Assembly: GCF_029277445.1 (NCBI RefSeq)
Contig: NZ_CP119566.1
Span: 2,978,001-3,042,000, forward strand
Direction of reading: 5' to 3'
DNA from: Pararhizobium qamdonense
GTDB taxonomy: Bacteria > Pseudomonadota > Alphaproteobacteria > Rhizobiales > Rhizobiaceae
Length of the DNA stretch: 64,000 nucleotides
Below, piece by piece: positions 35,582 through 44,152 of this stretch. A program made the translations under genes and the position numbers. Each line of letters starts with the position of its first letter. The stretch's first letter is position 1. Below the pieces are notes generated by a model. That model saw nothing but the letters and a program-made list of their open reading frames with translations, was not told where the DNA came from and made no database searches.

Positions 35582-36283
35582 GTGTCTGAAAATCAAAAAG
35601 AGCGCCGCAAAAGACAGCAGGACGTCTGGCAAGATTTTCTGACATGGACAACGCAACATGCTGACTCCCGATGGGTGTATCGGGGACATCCGGATGTCAG
35701 TTATAAGCTCCAGCCAAGCATTGGCAGGAAAAGCAAATACCGGCTGATAGACGAAACTGCTTTGCTCGAGATATTTGCGCGCCGCGCAACAGAATTTTTA
35801 GGGCATCAGGAATTGAACCGCTGGGACTTGATTGCGCTGGCGCAGCATCACGGAATGCCGACACGATTGCTCGACTGGACATCCAACCCTCTGGTTGCCG
35901 CCTATTTCGCGACGACCTCTGCGCCGCTTGATCGGGATGCAACTGTTATAGCCACCCGGGTATCATCGGATCAGATCATCGATACCGGCTATCACAAAGA
36001 GCCGCTCGCAATTTCGCAGACGGGTTTCCTGCTTCCACGCTCCATTACCGTTCGGATCGTGTCTCAAAGCGGAATATTCAGCTGTCATCATCAGCCGGAC
36101 AGTCCGTGGCTTCCCAGCGGTCAGATAAGCTTCGATATTCCACGGGATGTGCGCAGCTTCTTTCAAAGACGGCTGTTTTCCTTCGGAATTGACCATCAGC
36201 GAATTATGGGAGGCCTGGACGGATTATGTGCTAGATTGAGTTGGCAATATGCGGCTGGCGTAGGATTGGGTGCGGTCAGATAA
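35582..36283 (+). CDS. FRG domain-containing protein
   Basis: A 233-residue protein with the FRG domain: RWVYRGHPDVSYKLQPSIGR (30-49), and LIALAQHHGMPTRLLDWTSN (83-102), where the WxYRG and H-G-x-P-T-R-L-L-D-W signatures are well conserved. FRG proteins are scattered among bacteria and phages, often in variable regions, and their chemistry is not established. The start is GTG 35582 with GGAG upstream. The stop overlaps the ATG of the next gene (TAATG). GC is lower than in the flanking fghA and DUF1883 genes, which suggests acquisition. Confidence 0.82.
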   Translation: MSENQKERRKRQQDVWQDFLTWTTQHADSRWVYRGHPDVSYKLQPSIGRKSKYRLIDETALLEIFARRATEFLGHQELNRWDLIALAQHHGMPTRLLDWTSNPLVAAYFATTSAPLDRDATVIATRVSSDQIIDTGYHKEPLAISQTGFLLPRSITVRIVSQSGIFSCHHQPDSPWLPSGQISFDIPRDVRSFFQRRLFSFGIDHQRIMGGLDGLCARLSWQYAAGVGLGAVR

Positions 36284-36657
36284 TGAACAGTTCGGCAAAT
36301 AGGGTAACGCCAGATATATTTGAACTCAACAGGTTCGAAAACCCTGAGCGAAAGGCGGAAGTCATAAAGGCTGTCGGCCAGTATGATTTTGCGAGCGATC
36401 CCAATTGGAGCGAATTGGACGGCTTGTCAGAACGGACTGAATTTGACGGCTTGGAAGCGGTTCCGGAAGGCACTTTCGAGTCAGGCGACGGGAAATTTCA
36501 GGTCGTCGCAACAGTCTACGTGAAGCTCAATTATGGCGACGGCGCCGATTCTCTGTCATCCAGCGAGTCTTTTCCAGCATATGTTAACGGACATTTTGAC
36601 CAGGAAACTGCGAAAATCGACTCAGTGGATGTCGATACGTCCTCTTTCTTTGAATAG
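36283..36657 (+). CDS. Small acidic protein, partner of the FRG-domain gene
   Basis: A 124-residue, strongly acidic protein. Its first half is likely helical (NRFENPERKAEVIKAVGQYD), its second half beta-rich (FQVVATVYVKLNYGDGADSL), ending VDVDTSSFFE. I do not recognise a family. It overlaps the FRG stop by one base (TAATG), meaning translational coupling; the acidity, small size and tight coupling resemble an antitoxin or immunity partner, which is inference only. Not recognised as a DNA-binding protein. Confidence 0.5.
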   Translation: MNSSANRVTPDIFELNRFENPERKAEVIKAVGQYDFASDPNWSELDGLSERTEFDGLEAVPEGTFESGDGKFQVVATVYVKLNYGDGADSLSSSESFPAYVNGHFDQETAKIDSVDVDTSSFFE

Positions 36658-36668
36658 ACGAACCTGCC

Positions 36669-36980
36669 TTAAGAGGCCGACTGAAACCTTGGCCGTGCGG
36701 CGGGTTCCACGATGCGGATGCTGGATTCGCAGTGGCCGTGATGACCTTCCATATCGACCACCAGATGCCAGTGACTGGATTGCGGGATGGTGAGCCGGAT
36801 CGGTGATTTGCGCGCCACGCCGCCGACGAACTGGTGTTTCAGCGTTTCGGTGTAAAGCTGGAAATTGTTCGGCGTCATCAGCCGGACATTGGCGACCGCC
36901 GACAGCGTAATCTCGACGGTCACGCCTGCGCGCTGCTGCTTGAGATCGTAGTGGGTGAAGCTGAACTTCTGTTTTGTCAT
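36669..36980 (-). CDS. DUF1883 domain-containing protein
   Basis: A 103-residue protein: MTKQKFSFTHYDLKQQRAGV at the N-terminus, VRLMTPNNFQLYTE in the centre and SSHWHLVVDMEGHHGHCESSI near the C-terminus. The last region is His-rich, matching DUF1883, whose members are short beta-barrel proteins of unknown role. ATG 36980 gives the usual N-terminus; 37019 is an alternative. It converges with the FRG pair. Confidence 0.75.
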   Translation of the reverse strand: MTKQKFSFTHYDLKQQRAGVTVEITLSAVANVRLMTPNNFQLYTETLKHQFVGGVARKSPIRLTIPQSSHWHLVVDMEGHHGHCESSIRIVEPAARPRFQSAS

Positions 36981-37143
36981 TGCATGTCCGCTTGAAACAG
37001 CCTGGCCAGAGACGGGCATTTTAGAATTCGCGTGTTAAAAATTGGTTTTCCGGCGAACAGCCAGGGATACGGGCGCCGTTTCAACTGCACCAGAATGGGC
37101 GGCCATCTTTTCCGCGCCGCCGGTTTCGGCTAAGGCAGTGTTC

Positions 37144-37521
37144 ATGACACATATCTTGCTCGTTGCCGCCGGTGGCGCCGTTGGTTCGGTTCTGCGTTAT
37201 CTCGTCGGGCTGTGGACGCTGCGCAGCTTCGGCCCGGCATTTCCGTGGGGCACGCTGACGGTCAACATTACCGGATCCTTTCTGATCGGCGTCCTTGCCG
37301 AGGCGATCGCCCGCAAATTCGGCGCGTCCGCGGAGATGCGGGTGTTCCTGATCACCGGCATTCTCGGTGGCTACACGACCTTTTCCGCCTTCTCGCTTGA
37401 CGCGATGACGCTTCTGGAACGCGGCGAACCGGTCACGGCCTTGATTTATGTGGCTTCCAGCGTGCTTCTTTCGGCTTTCGCGGTGTTTGCCGGGCTGGCC
37501 CTTATGCGCGCAATGGTCTAA
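37144..37521 (+). CDS. crcB: Fluoride efflux protein CrcB
   Basis: A 125-residue four-helix membrane protein of the Fluc/CrcB family that expels fluoride. The GGAVGSVLRYLVG motif (about 10-22), the GTLTVNITGSFLIGVL segment with the central Asn (about 36-51), and GGYTTFSAFSLDAMTLLERG (about 74-93) are intact. No fluoride riboswitch was found upstream. It precedes rluC and a HAD gene on the same strand, a common rhizobial order. Confidence 0.93.
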   Translation: MTHILLVAAGGAVGSVLRYLVGLWTLRSFGPAFPWGTLTVNITGSFLIGVLAEAIARKFGASAEMRVFLITGILGGYTTFSAFSLDAMTLLERGEPVTALIYVASSVLLSAFAVFAGLALMRAMV

Positions 37522-37646
37522 AGGGACCTCTCAGAGCGCCATGCGTCCGATCGGGACCGGCCTGCTCTGTCATATCAGTTTGCGCACGGATTTCCGGTCG
37601 GCACCATTGCCGGGGCGCTATGGCAATTGGATGCAGGTAGAATAAA

Positions 37647-38639
37647 ATGGCGGGTATTGAACACAAGCAGGTCCAATCCGACGAGGCGGGCATGCGGCTC
37701 GATCGCTGGTTCAAGGTCCATTATCCGGGCCTGGGCTTTGGTCCGCTGCAGAAACTGCTGCGCTCCGGCCAAGTGCGTGTCGATGGCGGCCGGGTCAAAT
37801 CGGACATGCGCGTCCAGCCTGGTCAGGTCGTGCGCATTCCGCCGATGGAAGTGGCCCCGAAGACACGCACAGGCCCGATCGCCGGCCGCGACCTTCGTCA
37901 TGCCTCCGACCACGAACTCCTGTCGCGCATGCTCCTGCATGAAGACGCCAAGGTGATCGTTCTCAACAAGCCGCCGGGGATCGCCGTTCAGGGCGGCTCG
38001 GGCATCAACCGCCATATCGACGACATGCTGGAAGCCTGGACGAGCCCCAGGGGCGAAAAGCCACGCCTGGTGCACCGGCTCGACCGCGACACATCCGGTG
38101 TTCTGGTCATTGCCCGCACCCGCGGTGCCGCCCAGAAGCTGACGGCTGCCTTTCGCGAGCGCGATACCAAGAAAACCTATTGGGCGCTGGTCAAGGGCGT
38201 GCCGCGCAAGCGGGAAGACAAGATCTCGACCTGGCTGGTCAAGGAACAGACGCCGGACGGCGACCGCATGCGCATCGCCAAGCATGGCGAGGACGGCGCC
38301 GATCATGCGGTTTCCTACTACCGCACCATCGAAACCGCAGGCCAGAACCTGACCTGGCTGGAGATGGAGCCCTATACCGGCCGCACCCACCAGCTGCGCG
38401 TCCATGCCGCCCATATCGGCCACCCGATCATCGGCGACCCGAAATATTTCGGCGCCGAGTTCAATTGGGCTTTTCCGGGCGGCGTGCAAAACAAGCTGCA
38501 TCTGCATGCCCGGCGTATCGACGTGCCGCATCCCGATGGCGGGCGCCTGATCGTGACCGCGCCGATGCCGCAGCATATGGTGCAGAGCTGGAACCTGATC
38601 GGCTTCGACATGGCCAGTGCCGAGGAAGCCGACGACTGA
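37647..38639 (+). CDS. rluC: RluA family 23S rRNA pseudouridine synthase
   Basis: A 330-residue pseudouridine synthase. An S4 RNA-binding domain at the N-terminus (MRLDRWFKVHYPGLGFGPLQ ... GQVRVDGGRV, about 15-55) is followed by the catalytic domain with the Asp in HRLDRDTSGVLVIAR (about 143-157) and the late GRTHQLRVHAAHIGHPIIGD. RluC-type enzymes modify several uridines in 23S rRNA; the exact sites cannot be assigned. The stop overlaps the start of the HAD gene. Confidence 0.9.
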   Translation: MAGIEHKQVQSDEAGMRLDRWFKVHYPGLGFGPLQKLLRSGQVRVDGGRVKSDMRVQPGQVVRIPPMEVAPKTRTGPIAGRDLRHASDHELLSRMLLHEDAKVIVLNKPPGIAVQGGSGINRHIDDMLEAWTSPRGEKPRLVHRLDRDTSGVLVIARTRGAAQKLTAAFRERDTKKTYWALVKGVPRKREDKISTWLVKEQTPDGDRMRIAKHGEDGADHAVSYYRTIETAGQNLTWLEMEPYTGRTHQLRVHAAHIGHPIIGDPKYFGAEFNWAFPGGVQNKLHLHARRIDVPHPDGGRLIVTAPMPQHMVQSWNLIGFDMASAEEADD

Positions 38640-39304
38640 TGAAACTTGCTCTCTTCGATTGCGACGGAACCCTGGTTGATAGCGCCGGGCTCATCCACGA
38701 GGTCATGGCCCGCACCTTTGCGGATTTCGGCCTGGAATGTGTTTCGCTGGATGCCACCAAGAGCATTATCGGCCTGACGCTGGATATCGCCATTGCCCGG
38801 CTGATGCACCAGCCGCATGTCGATGATCGCGCCTTGGCGATGACCGCGCATTACAAGAAGATTTATGGCGGCGTGCGCGAGGAGATGAATTTTCGCGAAC
38901 CGCTGTTTGACGGCATCGCGCCGTTGCTCGCCGACCTGATGCGCCGCGACAAACTGCTTCTGGGTGCCGTTACGGGAAAGTCGCGGCGTGGACTTGATCA
39001 GATCTGCGCAAGCCACGGTTATGAAAAGACTTTCTTCGTTTCACGCACGGCTGATGACTGCCCCTCCAAGCCGCATCCGGCCATGGTGACGGAATGCTGT
39101 AGCGAGGCCGGTATTGACGCGAAGGATACCGTCGTCATCGGTGATGCGATTTACGATATGCAGATGGCCAAGAGCGCCGGCGCATCCGCCATCGGCGTTG
39201 CCTGGGGCTATGCGAGTGTTCCCGAGCTAATCGAGGCCGGCGCCGATTTCATTGCCCGCACCCCGCATGACATTCTGGAATGGATGGAGACACATCATGC
39301 CTGA
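38639..39304 (+). CDS. HAD family hydrolase (phosphoglycolate phosphatase-like)
   Basis: A 221-residue HAD protein. Motif I DCDGTLVDS (about 7-15) has both catalytic aspartates; motif II in VTGKSRRGL (about 107-115), motif III Lys in PSKPHPAMV (about 145-153), and motif IV GDAIYDMQMAKSAG (about 167-180) are all present with a helical cap between. The substrate is unknown. Its ATG overlaps the rluC stop by one base and its stop overlaps the next start, so four genes from crcB to the ATP12 gene are probably one transcript. Confidence 0.88.
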   Translation: MKLALFDCDGTLVDSAGLIHEVMARTFADFGLECVSLDATKSIIGLTLDIAIARLMHQPHVDDRALAMTAHYKKIYGGVREEMNFREPLFDGIAPLLADLMRRDKLLLGAVTGKSRRGLDQICASHGYEKTFFVSRTADDCPSKPHPAMVTECCSEAGIDAKDTVVIGDAIYDMQMAKSAGASAIGVAWGYASVPELIEAGADFIARTPHDILEWMETHHA

Positions 39305-40082
39305 TATCCGCGACGACTTGCATGGCGCCTTGAGCGACCCGGATCCCGTGCGCCGCGCGCAGATCCAGATGCACAAGCCGCTGCCGAAGCGTTTCTACAA
39401 AACCGTCAGCATCGGGCCTGCGGAAGATGGCGGCCATGCCATTCTTCTTGACGGGCGCCCGGTGAGGACGCCGGCCAAACGCCATCTGACGGTGCCGACG
39501 CCGGCTGCAGCCAGCCTGCTGGCTGCCGAATGGGATGCTCAGAAGGACGAGATCGACCCGGCGACCATGCCGATCACCCGGCTTGCCAATACGGCGATCG
39601 ATGGTGTTTCAAAGGATATCCGCGCCGTCTTCGATGACATCCTCAACTTTGCCGGAACCGATCTTCTCTGTTACCGCGCCGGCGAACCCGAAGGTTTGGC
39701 CGCCCGCCAGTCCGAACAATGGGACCCGGTGATCACCTGGGCTGCGGAAGCGCTGGGCGCTCGGTTCATCCTGATCGAAGGCATCGTGCATCAGTTGCAG
39801 CCGCGTGCCGCCATCAACGGTGTTGCCGAGGCGTTGCGGGCCTATGCCACGCCGCTCGGTCTGGCCTGCCTGCACACGATCACCACGCTGACCGGCTCCG
39901 CCCTCCTCGCAATCGCCTTTGCCGAAAAACGGCTTTCGGCGCAGGAAGCCTGGGCACTCGCTCATATCGACGAGGATTGGCAGATCGAGCATTGGGGCAC
40001 CGATGACGAAGCTTTCCAGCGGCGGGAAAACCGCTGGCGGGACATGCAGGCGGCAACATCGACGCTCGACGCGCTGCGCTGA
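39297..40082 (+). CDS. ATP12 family chaperone protein
   Basis: A 261-residue ATP12 homologue, which in mitochondria is needed to assemble the F1 alpha subunit of ATP synthase; alphaproteobacterial members presumably do the same. Recognisable parts: KRFYKTVSIGPAEDGGHAIL with DGRPVRTPAKRHLTVPTPA (about 30-70), AAEWDAQKDEIDPATMPITR (about 76-95), and SEQWDPVITWAAEALGARFI. ATG 39297 lies eight bases inside the end of the HAD gene. A strong terminator follows. Confidence 0.9.
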   Translation: MPDIRDDLHGALSDPDPVRRAQIQMHKPLPKRFYKTVSIGPAEDGGHAILLDGRPVRTPAKRHLTVPTPAAASLLAAEWDAQKDEIDPATMPITRLANTAIDGVSKDIRAVFDDILNFAGTDLLCYRAGEPEGLAARQSEQWDPVITWAAEALGARFILIEGIVHQLQPRAAINGVAEALRAYATPLGLACLHTITTLTGSALLAIAFAEKRLSAQEAWALAHIDEDWQIEHWGTDDEAFQRRENRWRDMQAATSTLDALR

Positions 40083-40109
40083 TTTCCACACCAAACGGCC
40101 TATACAGAA

Positions 40110-40145
40110 ACACCCCCGTGCAGCGCCCTGCACGGGGGTGTTTTC
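40110..40145 (+). terminator. Intrinsic terminator after the crcB-rluC-HAD-ATP12 transcript
   Basis: CACCCCCGTGCA and TGCACGGGGGTG form a perfect 12-bp stem around a 6-base loop and are followed by TTTTC. Confidence 0.9.
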
Positions 40146-40163
40146 AATTCAGCGTTTGAATTT

Positions 40164-40478
40164 TCAGGCGGTCAGTTTCAGCCCGGCAATGCCGGTGATG
40201 ATCAGCGCGATGCAGCCGAGGCGCATCGCGGTCGCAGGCTCGGCAAACAGCACGATGCCCAGAATGACGGTGCCAACCGTGCCGATGCCGGTCCAGACGG
40301 CATAGGCCGTGCCGAGCGGCAAGGTGCGCACGGCGATGCCCAGCAGCACGATGCTGGCGACCATTGCGGTTCCGGTCAGAAGCGTCGGTACGAGCTTGGT
40401 GAAGCCTTCGGTATATTTCAGGCCGATGGCCCAGCCGATTTCGAGAATGCCTGCGAGGAAAAGGATAATCCAGGCCAT
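40164..40478 (-). CDS. sugE: SMR family guanidinium exporter (SugE/Gdx type)
   Basis: A 104-residue small multidrug resistance protein with four helices. MAWIILFLAGILEIGWAIGL, with Glu13 in the first helix, and YTEGFTKLVP identify the Gdx/SugE branch rather than EmrE; this group exports guanidinium in exchange for protons. The start at 40478 is set by a GGAG seven bases upstream. Directly upstream lies a guanidine-II riboswitch (40499-40555), which supports both the start and the substrate. It points toward the ATP12 gene and ends at a shared terminator region. Confidence 0.93.
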   Translation of the reverse strand: MAWIILFLAGILEIGWAIGLKYTEGFTKLVPTLLTGTAMVASIVLLGIAVRTLPLGTAYAVWTGIGTVGTVILGIVLFAEPATAMRLGCIALIITGIAGLKLTA

Positions 40479-40498
40479 AGTGTACTCCATCTTAAGGA

Positions 40499-40555
40499 GC
40501 GAGGCCGTCCTCGCGGATGTTCGGGTGTCGATCCGATCCCGTGCAGCCGTCTGCA
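40499..40555 (-). promoter_or_regulatory. Guanidine-II (mini-ykkC) riboswitch of sugE
   Basis: On the minus strand two hairpins with ACGG loops occur in order: TGCAG-ACGG-CTGCA (40555-40542) and GCGAGG-ACGG-CCTCGC (40514-40499), joined by 27 bases. Paired ACGR tetraloops define the guanidine-II class. CTCC at 40499-40496 can pair with the SD GGAG at 40488-40485, so ligand binding that stabilises the second hairpin should expose the SD and turn on sugE translation. Class features are seen in sequence; ligand response is known for the family and inferred here. Confidence 0.85.
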
Positions 40556-40725
40556 TAGGCACCTTATGCCATCCGGATTTGGCGGTGGCAAGAGCCCGGC
40601 GCGCATGGCAGCTATTCGCCGCACGGACATATGATCACGCGATAGAATTGCAGCTCTGTCGCGGTTTGCGCTTGTGCGGATGACGGCGAACAGGGAAGAT
40701 GGAGGCGAAACAGGAGTCGTCCGCA

Positions 40726-41103
40726 ATGTTTGACCATGTGTCGATTGGCGTCAAAGATCTCGACCGTTCGCTTCGCTTTTATGACGCCGTGCTGGCACCC
40801 CTTGGTTACGAGCGGCTGTCGAAGACGGACACCGTGCTTGGTTATGGATCCGACCGGATCAGCCTGTGGATTGCAAAAGTTCAAAGCCCCGTGCCGGCCG
40901 ATAGAAACTCCGGCCTGCACTTCTGCTTTATCGCGCCCGATTCTGCCTCAGTCGATGCCTTCCATGCGGCAGGCATTTCCAACGGCGGCGAAGACAACGG
41001 GTTGCCGGGACTGCGGCCTGAATATAGCCAGTTCTATTACGCCGGGTTTATCATCGATCCCGACGGCTACCGGCTCGAGGCGTTTTTTAAGATACCGGAA
41101 TAG
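40726..41103 (+). CDS. VOC family protein (glyoxalase/bleomycin-resistance fold)
   Basis: A 125-residue vicinal-oxygen-chelate protein: MFDHVSIGVKDLDRSLRFYD at the start, then YGSDRISLWIAK and SGLHFCFIAPDSASVDAFHA, and FIIDPDGYRLEAFFK at the end, where metal ligands His4, His (about 66) and Glu (about 119) would lie. Function unknown; members include lyases and antibiotic-binding proteins. GGAG about eight bases before ATG 40726 is preferred over an ATG at 40699. Divergent from sugE. Confidence 0.82.
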   Translation: MFDHVSIGVKDLDRSLRFYDAVLAPLGYERLSKTDTVLGYGSDRISLWIAKVQSPVPADRNSGLHFCFIAPDSASVDAFHAAGISNGGEDNGLPGLRPEYSQFYYAGFIIDPDGYRLEAFFKIPE

Positions 41104-41122
41104 CTGATCGTAGAGGCTCTAG

Positions 41123-42469
41123 CTATTTCTTGACCGGGCGCTCCCGCTTCAGGCGCTGCCAGAATTCCAGCCGCTTCAGCGTCTCGCGCTCGAAACCGCG
41201 TTCCTGAGGCTTGTAGAAGCGCGTGTCCTTGCTGCGCAGCTCTTCTGGAAAGAACTCCTGGCCGGAAAAGGCATCCGGATAATCGTGGTCGTATTTGTAA
41301 CCCTCGTGATAACCGAGGTCCTTCATCAGCTTGGTCGGTGCATTGAGGATGCTTTTCGGCGGCGGGATGGAACCGGTCTCGCGCGCCATCTCAAGGGCTG
41401 CGTCGAAGGAGCGGTAGCTTGCGTTTGATTTCGGCGCCGTCGCTACATAAACGATGGCCTGCGCGATAAACAGCCGGCCCTCCGGCCAGCCGATGCGCTC
41501 AAACGCCGTCCAGGCGGCAATCACCTGCGGCATCGCGTTGGGATCGGCCATGCCGACATCCTCGCTGGCGGCGCAGGCAAGCCGCCGGAACAGCGTCGTC
41601 GGGTCCTCCCCCGCATCCACCATGCGTGCGCCCCAATAGAGCGCCGCATCGACATCGCTGCCCCGCAGGCTTTTGTGGAAACAGCTCAACAGATTGTAGT
41701 GGCCATCCTGCGCCTTGTCATAGACCGGCATGCGCTTCTGCAGCGCTTTGGACAGCCGTCCAATGTCGAGATCATCCTCTTCACCGAGCGACAGGACATC
41801 ATCGGCCAGACCGACGAGATAGCGCCCGTCCCCGTCGGCCATGTTGATCAGCGCGGCGCGCGCGTCCTCCGTCAGCGGCAGGCGCTTGCCAACGAAATTC
41901 TCCACCCGCGCCAACAGCAGCTCGGAAGAGGCGGCATCGAAGGGATTGAGAGTGAACACCTTCAGCCGTGACAGCAAGGCCGCCACCAGGCTGAAGCTCG
42001 GGTTCTCCGTCGTCGCGCCGATCAGGATGACCGTGCCGTTTTCCACATGCGGCAGAAGGGCATCCTGGGTGCTGCGATTGAAGCGATGCAGCTCGTCAAC
42101 GAAGAGGATGGTCTGGCGGCCGATGGTGCGGTTGTTTTTTGCCGTGTCGAAAACCTTGCGCAGATCGGCAATGCCGGACATGACGGCCGACAGCTGGACG
42201 AACTCCATCTTGGCGGATGTGGCGACCAGGCGCGCGATCGTCGTCTTGCCGACGCCGGGCGGGCCCCAGAGGATGAACGAGCCGACAGTGCCCCCCGCCA
42301 GCATGCGCGCAATCGGCCCGTTTTCCGCGAGAAGATGATCCTGGCCAATCACCTCCGCCAGGGTTTCGGGACGAAGAGCGTCGGCAAGCGGCCGGTGGGT
42401 AGCCTCATCGAACAATGTCACGGGCACGTCCTCCACCCGAAACAGCCGGTCGTGGCCGTTTCGGGTCAT
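41123..42469 (-). CDS. rarA: Replication-associated recombination protein A
   Basis: A 448-residue AAA+ ATPase of the RarA/MgsA/WRNIP1 family, acting at stalled replication forks. Motifs: RPETLAEVIGQDHLL near 33-47, Walker A GPPGVGKTTIAR near 69-80, Walker B FVDELHRF near 125-132, sensor GATTENPSF near 152-160 and the C-terminal clamp-related domain (SCFHKSLRGSDVDAALYWGA). AGGA lies upstream of ATG 42469. It is 31 bases downstream of the Do protease gene on the same strand, probably co-transcribed. Confidence 0.95.
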   Translation of the reverse strand: MTRNGHDRLFRVEDVPVTLFDEATHRPLADALRPETLAEVIGQDHLLAENGPIARMLAGGTVGSFILWGPPGVGKTTIARLVATSAKMEFVQLSAVMSGIADLRKVFDTAKNNRTIGRQTILFVDELHRFNRSTQDALLPHVENGTVILIGATTENPSFSLVAALLSRLKVFTLNPFDAASSELLLARVENFVGKRLPLTEDARAALINMADGDGRYLVGLADDVLSLGEEDDLDIGRLSKALQKRMPVYDKAQDGHYNLLSCFHKSLRGSDVDAALYWGARMVDAGEDPTTLFRRLACAASEDVGMADPNAMPQVIAAWTAFERIGWPEGRLFIAQAIVYVATAPKSNASYRSFDAALEMARETGSIPPPKSILNAPTKLMKDLGYHEGYKYDHDYPDAFSGQEFFPEELRSKDTRFYKPQERGFERETLKRLEFWQRLKRERPVKK

Positions 42470-42499
42470 TTTGGTTCCTGGGTTCGCCCGGCAAAACGA

Positions 42500-43966
42500 T
42501 TACCGGAAGAACTGGCGGATGCGCTGGCCGTCGCGCTCGATTTCGACGCGCCACAGCGACGGGTCTTCCTTGGCAATGGTTTCCAGCGTGGTGGATTTAT
42601 CGACCGGCGTGCCATTGACGGCGACGATGATGTCCTTCGGCCGGAAGCCGACGCGGGCAGCGGGCGATCCGCGGTTGATCTGCGTGATCACAACACCCTG
42701 CGACGCCGCCGGCATCCGCAGCTCGTCGGCGAGACGCGGCGACAGATTGCCGACCACAGCGCCCGAGAAGGGATTGCGGCCCTCGATCAGGCGTTCGTCG
42801 CGCGGCGATGTCTCCGGCGCTTCGGCAAGCGCCAGCTCGATATCGCGCTCCTTGCCGTTTTCGCTGATGGTGACGCGGGCAATATGGCCGATGCCGACGG
42901 TGGTGAGGCGGTAACCCAGCGCATCGGGATGCTCGACGGCAATGCCATTGACGGCGATGATGACCTGGCCGGGCTTGATGCCGGCCTTTTCCGCTGGTCC
43001 GCCCTCGATGACGGAACTCACCAGCGCGCCGCGTGCCCGGTCAAGTCCCAGCGCATCGGCGACTTCCGATGTCACCGGCTCGAAGCTGGCACCGATGAAC
43101 GGCCGGGTAAAGCTGCCATTGCCGCCTTCAGCCGACGCGACGAAGACCTTGACCAGATTGGCCGGAATGGCAAAGCCCACACCGTTGGAACCGCCGCCGC
43201 GCGAAAAGATCGCTGTGTTGATGCCGATCAGCTGGCCGTTCATATCGATAAGGCCGCCGCCGGAATTGCCGGGATTGATCGCTGCGTCCGTCTGGATGAA
43301 GAAGCCGAAATCGCCTGACAGCACCTGGTTGCGGGCGAGCGCCGACACGATACCGCTGGTGACGGTCTGGCCGACACCGAAGGGATTGCCGATCGCCAGG
43401 ACGAGGTCGCCGACTTCCACCGCATCGGAATCCCCCAGCGGCACGGTCTCGAACGGACCATCCGACTTGACCTTCAGAACCGCCAGATCAAGCCGCTCGT
43501 CCTTCAGCATCACGCTGGTCTCGAATTCGCGGCCATCGGCCAGCGCGATCTTGATGTTATCGGCATCGGTAATGACGTGATAATTGGTGACGACGATGCC
43601 GTTTTTCCCGACGATCACGCCGGAACCGAGCGAAGACTGCTTTTCCGACCGGTTGGGCATGCGCTGGCCGAAGAACTGTTCAAAGAACGGATCATCGGCG
43701 AACGGCGAGCGGCTCTGGACGGTCTTTTCCGCATAGACGTTCACGACGGCATTGGCCGTCTGCTTGACCAGCGGCGAAAAGGACAGCTGCATTTCCGTCT
43801 TGCTTTGCGGAACGGCTTTTTGCGTATCAGCCTGCTGCGCCTGCGCGGAAGAAACCAAGGATACCTCAGAACCGCCGGGCTCCCCCGGTTTTCCTGTAAA
43901 GACCAGACCTGCAGCCAGAGCGCCGACAGCACTTAAGGCAACGAACGAATAGAGAAAACGCGGCAT
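42500..43966 (-). CDS. Do family serine endopeptidase (DegP/DegQ-like)
   Basis: A 488-residue periplasmic protease/chaperone. Signal peptide MPRFLYSFVALSAVGALAAG, then the trypsin-like domain with catalytic His in VTNYHVI, Asp in LDLAVLKV and Ser in NPGNSGGGLID, followed by two PDZ domains (GASFEPVTSEVADALGLDRA and RNPFSGAVVGNLSPRLADEL regions). It degrades or refolds misfolded envelope proteins. ATG 43966 with GGGA upstream is chosen; an ATG five codons earlier is possible. The gene lies between rarA and the rplQ region. Confidence 0.92.
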   Translation of the reverse strand: MPRFLYSFVALSAVGALAAGLVFTGKPGEPGGSEVSLVSSAQAQQADTQKAVPQSKTEMQLSFSPLVKQTANAVVNVYAEKTVQSRSPFADDPFFEQFFGQRMPNRSEKQSSLGSGVIVGKNGIVVTNYHVITDADNIKIALADGREFETSVMLKDERLDLAVLKVKSDGPFETVPLGDSDAVEVGDLVLAIGNPFGVGQTVTSGIVSALARNQVLSGDFGFFIQTDAAINPGNSGGGLIDMNGQLIGINTAIFSRGGGSNGVGFAIPANLVKVFVASAEGGNGSFTRPFIGASFEPVTSEVADALGLDRARGALVSSVIEGGPAEKAGIKPGQVIIAVNGIAVEHPDALGYRLTTVGIGHIARVTISENGKERDIELALAEAPETSPRDERLIEGRNPFSGAVVGNLSPRLADELRMPAASQGVVITQINRGSPAARVGFRPKDIIVAVNGTPVDKSTTLETIAKEDPSLWRVEIERDGQRIRQFFR

Positions 43967-44152
43967 GTAAAACAGTCCCATCAAATCAAATCTCGCGGAC
44001 ACAGAGATAGGACGCCGGCTGCCAAAAAGCAAAGGCGGCGGCTGTTAGAAAGGCCGAAGCCTGAACTTGAAACGACAGCCGATCCGAATTGCCACAACGC
44101 CCTCAACCTGATACAACTTATTCGCGAATAAAAACTCGAATGGGGGTAGTTT

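Noticed and set aside
37022..37143. Possible fluoride riboswitch before crcB
   Set aside because: The region lacks the conserved GAUGG and CUGAUGR-type segments of that riboswitch class.
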